25,861 nucleotides of DNA from positions 1-25,861 of the forward strand of contig CAYLYM010000050.1 in assembly GCA_964387645.1 (NCBI GenBank). The letters run 5' to 3'. Below the pieces are notes generated by a model, which saw only the letters and a list, made by a program, of their open reading frames with translations, made no database searches and was not told where the DNA came from. Positions 25,528 to 25,861 of the stretch are shown here, in pieces. Source of the DNA: CAYLYM01 sp964387645 (GTDB lineage Bacteria; Calditrichota; Calditrichia; RBG-13-44-9). Position 1 is the stretch's first letter. The number at the start of each line of letters is the position of its first letter. Made by a program: the position numbers and the translations under genes.

Positions 25528-25861
25528 TTACTTCAGCAGTAGCATTTTGCGGGTAATTACCTGGTCCCCAAAGCGCAACTGGTATAAATAAGTGCCAGAG
25601 GAGACGGAGTGACCATTGCTATTTTTCCCATCCCATTGAATAGAATACTTACCTTTATGATAGTAATCATCTACTAAAGTTCGGATCTCACGTCCCTGAA
25701 TATCATAGATTTTTATGGTGACATGACCGTCTTTGGGAATGGCAAACTTGATTGTTGTGATAGGGATTGTCCCATGGGGATGCCTTTGGCAAAGGGATTG
25801 GGATGGTTGAGCACAATGATCTGAGTGATTTCTTCCGAGTTTGTCAGATCAGGTCGCAACT
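25528..25861 (-). CDS. 3' part of a T9SS sorting-domain protein, frameshifted and cut by the window edge
   Basis: Only the C-terminal end is present; the gene continues beyond 25861. The final frame reads TTIKFAIPKDGHVTIKIYDI, then GREIRTLVDDYYHKGKYSIQWDG, SGTYLYQLRF and ITRKMLLLK before TAA (25530-25528). This is a classic FlgD-like type IX secretion sorting domain. The preceding segment LRPDLTNSEEITQIIV, then LNHPNPFAKGIP, lies in a different frame. The switch falls near 25771-25779; one extra base there would join HPNPFAKGIP to TIPITTIKF smoothly. So this is either a sequencing error or a recent frameshift that removes the sorting signal. The upstream domains, and so the function of the protein, are outside the window. 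Confidence 0.8.

Overview
The window is about 25.9 kb of AT-rich bacterial DNA. It looks like a draft or metagenome-assembled genome: there is a 10-N scaffold gap inside one gene, one gene has an in-frame stop, and one has a frameshift. Several features point to the FCB group (Bacteroidota, Ignavibacteria, Calditrichota, KSB1 and relatives). These are two secreted proteins with type IX secretion (T9SS) type C-terminal sorting domains (an FPNPF motif in one, an HPNPF motif in the other), a PorV-like outer-membrane barrel, Tat-exported enzymes, and a large set of secreted glycoside hydrolases. I cannot fix the phylum from sequence alone.

Layout. (1) 1-9957 is a plus-strand block of secreted carbohydrate enzymes: a GH78 alpha-L-rhamnosidase, a Tat-exported polysaccharide-deacetylase-like protein, a GH20-type hexosaminidase and a GH2 glycosidase split by the gap. 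(2) 10201-11866 has a short degenerate tandem repeat, then a minus-strand pair: L-threonine 3-dehydrogenase (tdh) and a DUF3052-type gene broken by an in-frame TAG. (3) 11867-16458 is a visibly more AT-rich stretch. It holds a PorV-like barrel fused to a fibronectin-III-like domain, a convergent secreted fn3/Ig/T9SS-domain protein, a GC-rich hairpin island and an imperfect inverted repeat. (4) 16504-25143 is a second plus-strand carbohydrate block: a DUF1080 (3-keto-disaccharide-hydrolase family) lipoprotein, a GH95 alpha-L-fucosidase-type enzyme, an unrecognised protein translationally coupled to a Tat-exported sulfatase, a zinc-type medium-chain dehydrogenase that lacks its structural zinc cysteines, and a Gfo/Idh/MocA oxidoreductase. 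(5) 25438-25861 has a strong hairpin and the 3' end of another T9SS-domain gene, with a frameshift.

How the genes fit together (inference). Exported rhamnosidase, fucosidase or galactosidase, GH2, GH20, deacetylase-like and sulfatase activities suggest stepwise breakdown of a complex, probably sulfated, rhamnose- and fucose-containing glycan such as an algal or exopolymer polysaccharide. The dehydrogenase and Gfo/Idh/MocA enzyme would oxidise released sugars in the cytoplasm. The DUF1080 lipoprotein hints at 3-keto-glycoside chemistry. No SusC/SusD pair, sugar transporter or dedicated regulator is visible, so uptake and control must be encoded elsewhere. The main items for follow-up are the unknown protein overlapping the sulfatase, the PorV-fn3 fusion, the loss of all four structural zinc cysteines, and the DUF1080/oxidoreductase grouping. 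I found no CRISPR array, rRNA, tRNA or intact insertion sequence.
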